From: Capronia americana
Lineage: Eukaryota > Ascomycota > Eurotiomycetes > Chaetothyriales > Herpotrichiellaceae
DNA length: 64,000 bases
Direction: 5' to 3'
NCBI GenBank assembly: GCA_016110215.1
Contig: JADWQD010000006.1
Coordinates: forward strand, 1,550,001-1,614,000
A program made the translations under genes and the position numbers. Below, piece by piece: positions 44,842 to 56,042 of the stretch (position 1 is the first letter of the stretch; every line of letters begins with the position of its first letter). Below the pieces are notes generated by a model. It was given only the letters and a program-made list of their open reading frames with translations. It was not told the DNA's origin and ran no database searches.

Positions 44842-45585
44842 TCACCTTGTGATCGCCGGGTTCTTGACTTCCCAGTTCCTCCAAGTTCCACCCTTGAGCA
44901 TCCCGTCAAAGAAATCGCGGATACCGTACCCCTGGTGCCACTGTCCTTTTTGCACCAGCTCGCTAATCTTCCAGAACAACGTCCCGTCATAGCACGCCCT
45001 TAGGTCTTCCTTCCATACTCGTCCATCTTTCTGCAACAGCAACCACGTAGTCCACAGCTCCATGAAAGCGAAACACCACCCCGCCACGTCGGCTGCGAGA
45101 CGGTTCTTTTTCCACATGGCCAACATCTGCTCGGCACTCAGTCCTCCACAACGATCCATGTCCCACCTCTCAAACATGGCATCGAACCGGTCGGCATGGA
45201 AATGACCATCGACGTCGAACACCCCAGTGTCGGATCCGTGCTTGGCTTTATGGCCGCTGTCCACGTAGATTCGGAGCCACGGGTCCGGGAACCAGCTATA
45301 AGCCAAGCTTGTCGGGTACGAGAAGAAAATCGGGATCAGAAGGGAGCCGATGGAGAAAGGAATGCTGAAGCCAAGTTCGCGGAACCCGGTATAGACGTCC
45401 CAGGGGTGGATGATACCATCGTTGTCCCTGTCCCAGAATGAGACGTGTTGTTGGAGGGCCGTGGGCTGTGGAGCGGTCTCTGAGGGCGACAGTTTGGTGG
45501 CCGAGGCTGGATGCTTTCCAGCTGCAGTCAATGTACCGTTGGTGGAGCTGTCATGGTGAGGATCCGTTGCCGTAGTGTTGTCCAT
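44842..45585 (-). CDS. caleosin / peroxygenase family protein
   Basis: An intronless frame of 247 residues starting MDNTTATDPH. After a disordered N-terminus, ALQQHVSFWDRDNDGIIHP combines the conserved histidine H47 with one EF-hand calcium loop (D52, D54, D56). A hydrophobic, proline-containing segment follows (IPFSIGSLLIPIFFSYPTSL), the lipid-droplet anchoring part. KHGSDTGVFDVDGHF contains the second conserved histidine region that with H47 is thought to hold haem. The C-terminal half has the usual tryptophan- and tyrosine-rich sequence (GWCFAFMELWTTWLLLQKDG). Caleosins bind lipid droplets and use hydroperoxides to oxidise fatty acids; in Aspergillus they affect development and secondary metabolism. 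All key residues appear present. Confidence 0.9.
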   Translation of the reverse strand: MDNTTATDPHHDSSTNGTLTAAGKHPASATKLSPSETAPQPTALQQHVSFWDRDNDGIIHPWDVYTGFRELGFSIPFSIGSLLIPIFFSYPTSLAYSWFPDPWLRIYVDSGHKAKHGSDTGVFDVDGHFHADRFDAMFERWDMDRCGGLSAEQMLAMWKKNRLAADVAGWCFAFMELWTTWLLLQKDGRVWKEDLRACYDGTLFWKISELVQKGQWHQGYGIRDFFDGMLKGGTWRNWEVKNPAITR

Positions 45586-46234
45586 GATGTGTTCAGTGAT
45601 TTTCTCCGCTCAACCATTCCTCGGCGGCTGCAAAGAGGCTTCGTAAATTTGCAAAGACTCTCAGCTCGGCCTCAGTGTAGAAATGTAGGACCGCTGTTGT
45701 TGGTGGTATGACCGGGCTTGTCGTTGCGGGGAAGTCAGTCACTTTTCACCGCTTCCGTCCATCTACCTTCAAGAAAAGCACATGCGCGAATGACCGATCT
45801 TGCATGGCCTCGGGACTTGCTATCACGGATTGGGACGCCCAACAAAACGTCTCGGGCTAGAGATCGATCAGATGGGGCCAAAGAACTCAAAGCATACGAC
45901 ACGGAAATCCTTTTCATCCGGGGAGATGGATTCAACAGGCACAAATCGGATTCTCAACCGGCTGCCCTTGCAGGTTCATGACGGCGAGACGCATCACGAC
46001 TTCAGGTACTGACGAAGGGACGCTCCGGCGTAAAATCGCTCGGTGGAGCCGGTAAAGGCTTTGTCTGACGGCTGCTTCGAGAGGTGTGACCCTGCAGTCC
46101 GCTGAAGTCTGACAGAGACCAACGTCCCCAGGCCACGCTGAATGACCTTGTGTACCTACCTAGTCACCGCCTCAGAAACCCCAGTATCCAGTGACTTCGA
46201 AGCTCCTCAACTTACACACCAATATTTAGTCCCG
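45586..46234. promoter_or_regulatory. divergent promoter region, caleosin / methyltransferase
   Basis: 649 bp between the caleosin start (45585) and the chosen methyltransferase start (46235). An in-frame upstream ATG at 46142 would shorten it to 556 bp. Several CGG/CCG triplets occur (for example near 46030-46060), none in a convincing palindrome. Confidence 0.45.
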
Positions 46235-47387
46235 ATGGGCGACCCCGGCGAAGCAGTAAGCAGAGCTCCCAGCAACGACAATCCCGCTACCGGAGAACAC
46301 GTCGGAGACAAATACGAGGTGCCAGCTTACGAGCCACACTCGTCGTTCGATAGCTTGAAGCAAAGGATAAGGCACCACTATGAGCTCGCCTCAGACTACT
46401 ACTACTCCCTATGGTAAGTGCCTATCATATGCCCTTAGCTCTTGCAATGAACAATGGTGCACCGAGCATTTAAAAGCCAAGTCATTCACTTCCTCATCTT
46501 ACATCTTTAGGGGCCAACACATCCACCACGGCTATTTCCTTGACGCCAACGAAACTAAAGAGGCAGCACAAGTCAACCTGATCGACCTTCTCTTGGAGAT
46601 CTCCCAGCTGTCGCCACGCTCTACAGTACTCGATGTCGGCTGCGGCATAGGCGGCACAACCCGCCATCTTGCCCGCCAGAAAGGGTGCACCGTCACCGGC
46701 ATCACGATTAGCGGGCGCCAAGTCCAGATCGCGAAACGACTTACAGAGGAGGAAGCCGTCGAAGGTCAAGGTCAAGGTCAAAGTCCTAAGGCACCACCGT
46801 CAAAACCATCAGAGCCGGTGACGGAGACGGCGACTTCCTCCCCCTCGGGATTCACCCTCCTGGGCAACCAGGGCGGCAAAGTCAAATACCTTGAACTTGA
46901 CGCTGAAACCATGGACCAGCACTTCCCACCCGCATCCTTTGACGTCGTCTGGATCTCCGAGGCCCTCTCCCACCTCCCCGATAAGGGTCTCTTCTTCCGC
47001 AACGCGGCCCGCGTGCTCAAACCGGCGGGCAAACTCGTCATAGCCGACTGGTTCAAGGATGCGGGTGTCACGCCCGAGCTACACGAAAGGGACATCAAGC
47101 CCATCGAGGACGGCATGTTACTCCCGCCCCTGTCCAGCATGGCGGACTACGTCTCGATGGCCGGGGCCGCGGGGTTGAACGTCTTCCATCCGCCGAAGGA
47201 CATCTCGGTCCAGGTCGCCAGGACGTGGGACATCAGCTGGCAGTTGGTGAAGAATCCGAGTCTGTGGGCTTTTGCCATCAGCCAGGGAAGGGATGGGTTA
47301 GCTTTTTTGCAGGCGTTCCGGGCGATGAGGCGCGGGTATGCTGAGGGGAGCTTCCGCTATGGGGTTATGTGTTTCGAGAAGGCGTGA
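46235..47387 (+). CDS. class I SAM-dependent methyltransferase (tocopherol/sterol C-methyltransferase-like)
   Basis: Exons 46235-46413 and 46511-47387 (97-bp intron, phase 2) give 351 residues. An alternative in-frame ATG at 46142 would add 31 residues; I prefer 46235 because the upstream segment looks like leader. The N-terminal approach RHHYELASDYYYSLWGQHIH followed by HGYF is typical of gamma-tocopherol and sterol C-methyltransferase relatives. Motif I is VLDVGCGIGGTTRHLA; the post-motif region has FDVVWISEALSHLPDKG and RVLKPAGKLVIADW. An insertion of about 40 low-complexity residues (about 138-178, with GQGQGQ) separates motif I from the next core strand. The substrate is unknown. It is divergent from the caleosin gene. 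Confidence 0.85.
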
Positions 47388-47724
47388 TCTGACATTTACA
47401 CTGTGTGTATGAAGGGATGTAGCACGGTACTAAAGAGCACAACGAGGACGTAGAGACGAGTTCAGAACACCACCTGGATAAGACTGCGAGTACCACTAGT
47501 CCGACGTTGATGGATAAAGGCGCATTTTGTAATTCAACCATGCTATGCATAAACAACCAGATATATACAAGGCCAAGCGAGGAGTGAAGAAGAGGCGCTG
47601 CCGACGTCCCAACCATGGTCGATCTCGGAGTCAAAACACCGGCAATGCGACAACCAAAGCAATTTTACCAGACCGGCAAGCTAGCAATCATCCGACACGA
47701 TGACGGCTTGTTTCGCTCCCTCGC
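47388..47724. other. convergent intergenic region, methyltransferase / sulfite reductase
   Basis: 337 bp between two 3' ends. No gene, repeat or RNA element was recognised. Confidence 0.5.
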
Positions 47725-50700
47725 CTACTCCGCATCACTCTCCTCCTCCGCCGTGTTCTCATGGAAGTTCTTGCCCTCGGTCGTCTCATTGATGATCCCC
47801 GCCCTGATCGTCCAATCCCCGAACCTCTCCCCAGCGTTCCTCTCCTTCGAATACCTAGCCAGTAAGCCCCTCATGATCTCCAGAATCTCCTCCTCCTTGA
47901 TACTGCTCCTGTAGAGCTTGTTCAGCCTCTGCCCGTGATACCCACCGCCGAGGTACATGTTATATGCGCCATAAGCTTTGCCCACGAAGGCGGCTTCGGC
48001 GACCCAAGGGCGTGCACATCCGTTAGGACAGCCCGTCATGCGCATCACAATGCTGTCTTGCGCGAGGCCGTTCTCTTCCAGGCAGGACTCGAGCTTTGTA
48101 ATCAGTTCGGGGAGATAACGCTCCGACTCTGCCATGGCGAGACCGCAAGTTGGGAAGGCCACGCACGCGGAGGAGGAAAGTCTCATGCCTGAGAATTGGG
48201 TATTGTCCAGCTTGTATTTCTTCATGAGCTCCGCGATTTGGGGTTTAGCTTCGTCCGTCACGTTGGAAAGTGTCAGGTGTTGATTCCCCGTCAGGCGGAA
48301 CTCGCCTTGGTGTATCTTTGCGATTTCGCGCAGGCCTCTACGCATGGGGAATTCAGCTGTATCTTCGATACGGCCGTTCTCAATGAAGAATGTGAAGTGG
48401 TTGAGGCCGCGCTCGTCCTTTGTCCAGCCGAAGGTGTCGATATTGGAATCGAATTTGAAGGGTCTGGGTGCTTCGAATTTTATCTTCAGTGGGTCCAGCA
48501 GGTCTTGGACCTTCGCTTTGAAGACCTCGTTGCCCATATCGTCCATGGTGTACTTCAGGCGCGCATGTTTGCGATTTTTCCTGTCGCCGTGGTCGCGTTG
48601 GACGAGCATAATCTTCTCACACGCCAGGTGGATTTTGTCGGCGGGGACGTACCCCATCATATAGCCAAGGCGGGGGTACGTCTTCTTGTTGTTGTGGGTT
48701 ACACCCATGCCGCCTCCGGCGAGGACGTTGAAGCCCTCGAGGTGCTTGTTGTCCTTCGTCCGGATGGCGATCAAACCAATGTCATGGGCGTACACATCTG
48801 TATCGTTGTGGGGAGGAATAGCGATGGAGATCTTGAACTTTCGAGGCAGGTAGGTTGGGCCGTAGAGGGGTTCAAAGTCTTGCACAGCGTCGCCGGCAAC
48901 CTGAGTCTTCTCACCGGTTGTGTCGTCTTTGAGCCAGATTTCGTGATACGCCGTGGTTGAGGGTAGCAGGTGGTCGGAAATTCTCTTCGAGACGGCGTGG
49001 ACTTCTCGGTGGTACTCGGACATGGTGGGGAGACTCGAGCACATGACGTTTCTGTTGACGTCTCCGCATGCTGCGATGGTCGTCATGAGGGCTCGGTTGA
49101 TTGCTCGCATAGCTGGTCGAAGTTTTGACTTGATGACGCCATGGAATTGGAAGGTTTGCCTTGTGGTGAGCTTCATGGTCTCGTTGCCGTGAGCGGATGC
49201 GATAGCGTCCATTTGTTGCCATTGTGACGGAGTGGCAACGCCGCCGGGAAGTCGACACCTGATCATGAAAGCATAGGCTGGCTCAAGGCCCTGTGCTTTG
49301 CGCTCATCCCGCAAGTCACGGTCATCTTGCATGTATGTACCATGGAACTTGGTGAGTTGTTGGTCTGATGCGGAGATAGCGCCCGTCGACGTGTCTTCGA
49401 GTCCTTCAGCAATTGTGCCTCGAAGATAGTTAGACGAGATCTTGATGTCTTCGTTGGTCAATGGCGGAGGCTCATCTGGCAGGCCTTCGACATTGGCCAC
49501 GTTCAATGCTTGCCAGAGTCGAGGCTCCCACTCCTGGTAGCCAGTCTGAAACGCGTCTGGGTCCTGGTCGTCACCCAAGCCGATTGGCGTCAGTTCCTTC
49601 CCCCCCAGGAACTTGACCTGAGCGTCAAGGTCCTTTCCAGGTTTGTTGTAGAAGATCCTGTCTTCCTTCCGTGGCCAGTAATGGCTGTCTCCGAGGGCGA
49701 AAACGGAATAATGGGTGTTGGATAAATCGAGATCTGTGGAATCTTTGATGGACTTCCAGAAGGCTAGACCGTTTTGCGGGAATTCGCCCTGACCAGCCGT
49801 GCTGGTGATAAAGACGACGTTTTCTTCGTTCGGCAGATCCTCCAAGGGGTAGTCGTCCATGGCGAACACCATAGTCTTCAATCCTCGCGCCTTTCCACGG
49901 TTACCCAGCCTCTTGGCGAGGCTCTCTGCGTTGCCGTTGTCCGAAGCGAACAGAATTGTCAACGGCGCTCCATACAGACCCTCCAGCATCTGCTCGTATG
50001 CATCCTTAGCCTTGCGTTTCTGCAGCTTACGTACTTCAGAGCCATATGACTCTGAGAGACTTGCGGCAAACTGTGGGTGGCGGTTCATGACTTGGGTCAA
50101 TTGGTTGTCTCGGCGGAGGAACTCCTCCAATTCTCGCTTGATCCTTTCAGAGTCGAGCGAGAAGGTCGGCTCTCCCTTGCCTTCGTTAGATGGATCCCAT
50201 CGGTACAGTGGCCAGTAGCCCATATCAACCGCCTTCTTGGTGTCTTGCAAGACTGACAGTGGAGAGTCATTCTCCTTGTGGTAAGGCAGGTAAGCCAAGA
50301 CTATTGAAGGACCGTTGAACCTCTCGGCCTCAATAAAAGCCTGCAGCACTTGCGTGTACGAACTGTACACGGCGACGGAAGCGACGTAGGCATTGCCGAA
50401 GTTCATAGCGTAAAGTCCAATGTCTTTCTTGCGCCTCATCGAGTCTGCCGCGGTCCTTTCCGAGTACGGCTCGGAGTCAATGATCAGCATGTTGACATTG
50501 GCACCCGATGCAAGAACATGGTGGACGCCAGAATTGCCTAGATCGTACGCCCAGGCATCGGAGCCGATCAGCCACTGTGCCTCCTTGAAGAAAAAGGCTT
50601 TCTTGTCCAATAGCGACCCAGCTAGTCTCGTGCCGTCATTGGACAAGCGAGCAATCACCTCCGGAGCGTACTCGTTAGCCTTCGCAGAGTCGTTGGCGTT

Positions 50701-52486
50701 CAATGCCCATCTTGACAACCACTGCTTCGGTGCTTCGGTGATGAACTGGTTGCTGCGAGCGGCTTCCCCCGCCTCTTTTACGAACTGTTGGCGCCGCTCA
50801 GTTCGCGCAAGAAGAGAACCAAACCCATACTCGGGCGATGCTGCCACTGTAGCAGAGACACCGGCGTTCTTCTCGCTGAGTCGGTTTGCAATATATAATC
50901 TGTTGCTGAACAGCTGATCGAGGATCTTGAGGTAGGCGTTTTCTAGCTCGGGCTGTTCGGGAGTGAAACTGTCAATGACAGGTTCGACCTCATTGCCGAT
51001 GGTCAAATTCTGAATCGAGAGTAGCGCAGCCTGCGACCGGCCACGACGTCGAGAGTGCTTTCGAGGGGTAGTCGGTGGTGCCAGATTCTGGAAAATCCCC
51101 CTCAGCGCTTGCAGCGCCGTTGATGCGTCGATATGACCGAGTCTATACTGCACCAAAGAGATGGGACTCTTCCCACCACTGGGACTAAGGCTGGAGAGCA
51201 GGTCCAGGAAAGAAGGCCCCCACCTGGTAGTTTTTCGCTTAATTTGCTCCAATACTGCAATCCTCGTGATGGTCTTGGGAATCGAATCCAGAAGAACTGC
51301 ACTGCCCAGCCATGGACGATACAGCCGAGCAGTAATGATACCCAGGTTCGTCAATTCCACTGGCACATCGTCGGCGTCAAGCACGTCAACAAATACTCCC
51401 GTCGACCCGAATACGAAAAGAGCGGCTTCGGCATCTGGGGGCCCGGAATATTCAATTGCGGAATAGCTGCGCCCGGTTATGTGGGAAATGGCGGCCCAGA
51501 TCTCACTGACATAGGTGAAAATATCCGTGGCATTTATCGCCCTGGCGATCGGTGTCTCCACCGAAGTTGCGACTGATGACGGATCAGTGTGACCTGAAGA
51601 GCTGTCTCGTCGTGAAGACGAAGAAGCTGCTGAGGAGATCTCGGTGTGGGCGTTTATGGACGATACGGGAGCAGCAACGGGTGACAGGACATCACCCGAG
51701 ATGGGGGCAGAGTCCTGCTGAGCAACAGCAGGCAGCCCAAGGTCAGTGACAGTAGCTGTCCTTCCGCTGGTGGTGTAGAGTGTTTGCTCGACCTCGCCCG
51801 AGTGAGAGGCCTTCACGCCAGCCCCGTTCTCAAGCAGTGCTTGGACTAATTCCCGGCTTTCAGCCGCTATGGGGTTGTCACCCAGGGAGTTGCTGGGGTC
51901 CCAAAAATGTATAACACCCTTTCCACTCCTGACTGCAAGAGCATGAGCGGATAACGCGATATCTTGAGCCTCTTGAAGAGTTTCTGACTGCAAGAACGTG
52001 AAACCGGATTGTCGGATGGAGCTGATTTCTGAGAAGTCTGGGTGAGGAGTAGCTAACGCTACATGCAGAACCACCGGGTACTGAGCAAGCTTGTATAGAT
52101 GCGGTACCGAGTTCAGCAGTATGGATGAGGATGTGGTGACTGATACCAGTTTGCCGGCTTGCAGAGGCGTGTATGCAGACAAGAGAGGATCTGCATTTTG
52201 ACGGACGGGGACTATGTCGGGCAGGGACTTGGACACGAAGTTCTTCGAGTTGTTCGCTTTGAACCGGGAGAAATGGTAGGAAAACTCGGATTCAGTGCTC
52301 AGCGACGGCTGGACCGAGAGAATGACATCGCTGGCGAGGTAAGCGATTCTCGCGACTGTCAAGGCACAGCTATGTTAGCTCGTTCCGCGCCTCGACGACC
52401 TCATCCGACGCAAAGAGTTGGAGCGGGGAAATTCTCTGGACAGGATTGGACGTACCGGCCTCTGCGGGGCTTGCAACGGACCCCAT
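47725..52486 (-). CDS. met5: assimilatory sulfite reductase [NADPH], beta (haemoprotein) subunit
   Basis: Exons on the minus strand are 52486-52456 and 52355-47725 (100-bp intron, phase 1), total 1,553 residues, the usual fungal size. The start MGSVASPAEA comes from the tiny first exon. The N-terminal half resembles pyruvate:ferredoxin oxidoreductase domains. A flavodoxin-like domain starts near residue 800 (LTILFASDNGNAESLAKRLG, later ITSTAGQGEFP). The C-terminal 500 residues are the sirohaem / 4Fe-4S sulfite reductase, with MKLTTRQTFQFHGVIK. Cluster cysteines are C1408, C1414, C1453 and C1457, a spacing of 6-39-4 identical to E. coli CysI. The enzyme reduces sulfite to sulfide with six electrons in sulfur assimilation, partnered by the Met10 flavoprotein. 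It should be regulated by a Cys3/MetR-type factor; I did not find a clear site. Confidence 0.95.
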
Positions 52487-53428
52487 GTCGCTTGTAGTCT
52501 CGTGAAGAATGGACAAAGAAAGAGTCGAGAGAGCAAAGGTTTGGAATCGTGAGGGATCAGGTCAAGTAGTAATAACCGCAAGTATTGCACCATCGTTGCG
52601 CTGCTTCTCCGCCTTCCGACGCCTCCACACGAGCCTCGATCAGTGTCGGCTTGCAAAAACCGCCTCTGAAATTTTTGTTGCTACGGCAGTCGGTCTCGTC
52701 ATTCGCTCTGCGGCCACTCTGATTGGCCAACGGTCGATTGCGACATCGCGTGCCGATGTTCGTGACGGCGACAGAGATGACAACTTGATCAAATATAGCA
52801 GACACATAATTGCCGAAAGAAGGCAAAAATGCTACGTCTTGGATGTCGACTTTGGTTCATCAAAGTAGCTCACCTAGGTGGAAGGCATGAGGGACGAGCT
52901 TTATTGTCGACCTCCCACCTCCTCTGTTGACAACAGAATGCTTTCAGACCGCTCTACGCGGGTAGTACCGAGCGACTGGGGCTTTGAAATACTTATTTAC
53001 GAGCGCCAGCCCTTCAGCTTCCATATCGTGTAATGCTGTTTGCCGGTACATTGTTTCGCCGGTTACGTACTCGGTAATGTGCTTCACATGAAGCCGCCGT
53101 AAGATTATCGTCGAGTTGAAGATTGGCTTGTGCTTTCGAGATTGAATATGCGCATGTCATGAATATTTGGTCAGACAGCTCAATCCAATTTAGATATGCT
53201 TTTCGTAGCTCAAGGGAATTTCAGCGTGCTGCAAGAATGTGGCAAAAACCAACGACATGAATATCGAACACCGACAACCGAAAAGATTTCGGGCAGCCTT
53301 GCATTCTCAGCCTCGTCGCAAAGGCTTGGCGTGCGTCATCTTTACAATTGTCGCGACTCGTCGATCCCTTTTTTTTTCTTTCATCGACGACTCGGGCGCA
53401 TATTTCTGGTCAAGCCAATCAAGGAAAC
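52487..53428. promoter_or_regulatory. divergent promoter region, sulfite reductase / RPC37
   Basis: 942 bp between divergent start codons. A reverse CCAAT box (ATTGG at 52722-52726) lies about 235 bp upstream of the sulfite reductase start. A pyrimidine tract (poly-T near 53368) precedes the RPC37 start. I looked for the Cys3/MetR palindrome ATGRYRYCAT and saw none. Confidence 0.45.
52722..52726 (-). promoter_or_regulatory. CCAAT box upstream of sulfite reductase
   Basis: CCAAT on the minus strand, embedded in gattggccaa, about 235 bp upstream of the sulfite reductase ATG. A plausible Hap-complex site, assigned by motif only. Confidence 0.3.
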
Positions 53429-54661
53429 ATGGCCGACGAAGACGATCCTGTCATAGCGGCCTATGATGTCTGTTTGACTAGTAAAAGCACTTCAGATGAT
53501 ACAGCGTCATCGAACTTGTACCTTCTCCAGTACCCATCCCACCGGCCACGAGCAAAACCATACAATGCCGCTAGATCACAAGCTCCGACCTGTCTACGCC
53601 TCAAGCCCGAGGCTGGCTTCATGGAGGTTGACGTCCCTATCTTGACACATGAATACTACAACGAGAATCAAGGGGAAAGGTTTGGCAAAGCATTAGCTGA
53701 CAGTCGCACAATTCAAGCAGGCGGCTCTTATGGGCTTGCTGGCGGCTTTGGCACGGGTTCAGTCCAGCCAAGACTGCGAGACGACGCCACACACGATCAA
53801 AGGCATGCGCTTGCACCAGTATTGGATACTCAGGCGCTAGGCGGAAAGATAGTCAAACCGACCGCTCGCGATCCCATCTATCTGATTGGCTACTTGCATA
53901 AGAACAGAATTCAACTCTCTCACCTGGATGCTGTTGTGCAGATGCGTCCTCAGTTACATCACATTGACGCTGAAGAGGAGCTCAACCAGAAGCGTGCCCA
54001 GGGTGGCGCTAATCCTGGCGCATCGAGACAGAAGCCAGGCATGGAACCGCCAGCACCGAAGGTGGAATCCAAGGCCATTGAGATCAAAATCAAGGATACT
54101 AAGGACGATGTAAAGGATCGGACTATGAAAGACAATGCGCGGCAGCTGCGGGATATCCTGGTGGACCAGTGGCAAGACCACGAATGGGTTGACGAGGACG
54201 AAGAGGAGGCTAGAACGGCTTTGCGCACATCATTAGGTTTCGCAGACACCATCCCCCTGCCCACACTACGGAGCACTTTAGGCAATGGCGACTGGTTGGA
54301 CAGAATGAGTGCGCCACGAGAAGAAGGGAAGAAAGGCTTGCTAGCAAAGCTACGTGGTCGAGAGCGGGAACGAGCACGGAGGAAGAAAGCGGAGGAAGAA
54401 AAGCGACAACGTCAGCGGGAAACTGCCGGCAACGCACCAGGCCCGTTCTTGGATATGAGCGACAACAGTGAGCTGAGCAGCCCGGACATCACGGATGACG
54501 ACCTGGCTGAGGAAGTCACGGCGCCAGAAAACAAGGTCCCAGATGACCTGCAGGCCAAGGAGGAGCCCGCTCCGTTTCCGGCTTCCAAGAGGAGTCTGTT
54601 GGCATCAGCTCCGACACCAAAGAAGAGAGGCCGACCGCGGAAGAATCCAGCTGCCGAGTAG
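53429..54661 (+). CDS. rpc37: RNA polymerase III subunit Rpc5 / Rpc37
   Basis: An intronless frame of 410 residues from the ATG at 53429 (MADEDDPVIAAYDVCL); the frame is open upstream without a better ATG. The Rpc5 dimerisation-domain features are LYLLQYPSHRPRAKPYN near the N-terminus, and LRLKPEAGFMEVDVPI. RDPIYLIGYLHKNRIQLSHL and VVQMRPQLHHID follow. The C-terminal third is charged, with a basic helix (RGRERERARRKKAEEEKRQR), and the tail ends in an AT-hook-like KKRGRPRKNPAAE. In yeast this subunit pairs with C53 and functions in initiation, termination and reinitiation by Pol III. Family membership is well supported; the AT-hook-like tail is unexpected. Confidence 0.88.
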   Translation: MADEDDPVIAAYDVCLTSKSTSDDTASSNLYLLQYPSHRPRAKPYNAARSQAPTCLRLKPEAGFMEVDVPILTHEYYNENQGERFGKALADSRTIQAGGSYGLAGGFGTGSVQPRLRDDATHDQRHALAPVLDTQALGGKIVKPTARDPIYLIGYLHKNRIQLSHLDAVVQMRPQLHHIDAEEELNQKRAQGGANPGASRQKPGMEPPAPKVESKAIEIKIKDTKDDVKDRTMKDNARQLRDILVDQWQDHEWVDEDEEEARTALRTSLGFADTIPLPTLRSTLGNGDWLDRMSAPREEGKKGLLAKLRGRERERARRKKAEEEKRQRQRETAGNAPGPFLDMSDNSELSSPDITDDDLAEEVTAPENKVPDDLQAKEEPAPFPASKRSLLASAPTPKKRGRPRKNPAAE

Positions 54662-54797
54662 GTGATTGACGAGGACGAGGTCGCTCGAATTACTCCTGCT
54701 GTCGTCCTGGAACACCAGGCGCGGGCCAGGAGGATGCCATGCGTAGCATACCTCTAGGGGAAGTGTTGACAACAATGATACCCATCTTCATGAAGAT

Positions 54798-56042
54798 TCA
54801 GGCTAGGGAAGACGACCTAGATGCCGTCTTCATTATCATCTGGAATATCTCCAAGTCCTTCTTTGCATCCTTTGCTGTTGTTTTCACCTCGTTCCCATTG
54901 GCGACCACCTGGTACAGTTCCTTCATCTCAAGGGTGTACGGATCCTCATGCGTCAATATAACGGTCGATTCTCGATACACACCACTGACGTTCTCACTAG
55001 TTGTCAACGTGACCGGCAGACCCTTGATGTATGGTGTGTCGTATGTCACGCGAACAGTCTTGGTCATGCTGTACACTTCAATATGAGCATCAAATCGAGG
55101 GACGTTGTCAAGTCCAGACTCATAGGTCACCGAGAAGGTAGGGTATTCCAGCAATGCACTAACAAAAGGCCCGTCAGCTCTCGGACAGCCACCAAAGTAG
55201 CTCGGCGCGGGCACAGGTACCTCCAGAATGGCAGCCTGAGAGAGGCACCCACTGCTCGTTGCGGCATTCCCAGTGCCTCTCTCATTGCCGACAAGTCGTG
55301 AGAGCCCAGACCCCCAAGTAGCCGCCACGTCCTCGTCGACTCGGCAGTCACACCCACGCCGCATTCAACTGACAGTGCCTGGTGTGCTATTTCCGATGCT
55401 CTGTCATTCTTGTCTTGCACGACTTCTTGCGAGAAGTCCGTGAAGACCTTGGGGAAGGTGCCTGATTGAGCAACAAAGTGGCTGTTTGGGCCGATGATGT
55501 CTGTTTTTGACGTAGTCTCACTTCAGTGCTCTGGCGTCCCAATAGGACATGAACTGTGATCTCCTACCTCTAACTCGAGCATACAGGATCTTATCCATCC
55601 CGCCGACCTCTTTCACAGCTTCCAGAAAGGCAGCAGCATATCGTCGCATGTATCCGACCATGACTCTGCCTTTCGATCTCTCCTCGGCCTCAATGATGGC
55701 ATCCGCATCCCTAATGCACAAGGCCATTGGCTTCTCGATGAAGACATGCTTGTCATACTTCAGCCCTTCAATGACATGAACCGCATGATACTCGTCTGAA
55801 CTGGCGATGAAGACCAGTTCAACGTCCGGGGAGGCGCACAGCTCGGCAGGGTCCTGCGTCGTCTGAGGGACGTGGTTAATGACCTTCTGAGCATTGTGCT
55901 TCAAGGACTCCGCCGAGACGTCGCACAAGTACGTGATAGTAAAAAGGTCGGAAAGAAAGCACAAGGTCGGGATGTGGGCGACCTGCGTGATCTCGCCACA
56001 ACCTATTATACCAACCTTGACGACTCTGGTGGTTGCCGCCAT
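54798..56042 (-). CDS. Gfo/Idh/MocA family NAD(P)-dependent oxidoreductase
   Basis: Exons on the minus strand are 56042-55568, 55500-55221 and 55158-54798 (introns 67 and 62 bp, phases 1 and 2), total 371 residues. The N-terminal Rossmann fold shows VGIIGCGEITQVAHIPTL (GxGxxT/A) and the family hallmark EKP in VFIEKPMALC. The second exon continues RDIIGPNSHFVAQSGTFPKV, and the third begins SALLEYPTFSVTYESGLD, a strand of the C-terminal beta-sheet domain that binds substrate. Members oxidise or reduce sugars, inositols and related polyols; the substrate here cannot be told. It converges on RPC37 with only 136 bp between stops and is divergent from the mitochondrial RNA polymerase gene. Confidence 0.85.

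Noticed and set aside
48196..48960. 254-codon plus-strand open frame in the sulfite reductase gene
   Set aside because: Antisense to the conserved sirohaem domain; no independent features.
4678..54661. A Pol III gene cluster (TFIIIC subunit and RPC37)
   Set aside because: The two genes are about 43 kb apart with many unrelated genes between; co-occurrence in one window is most simply chance.
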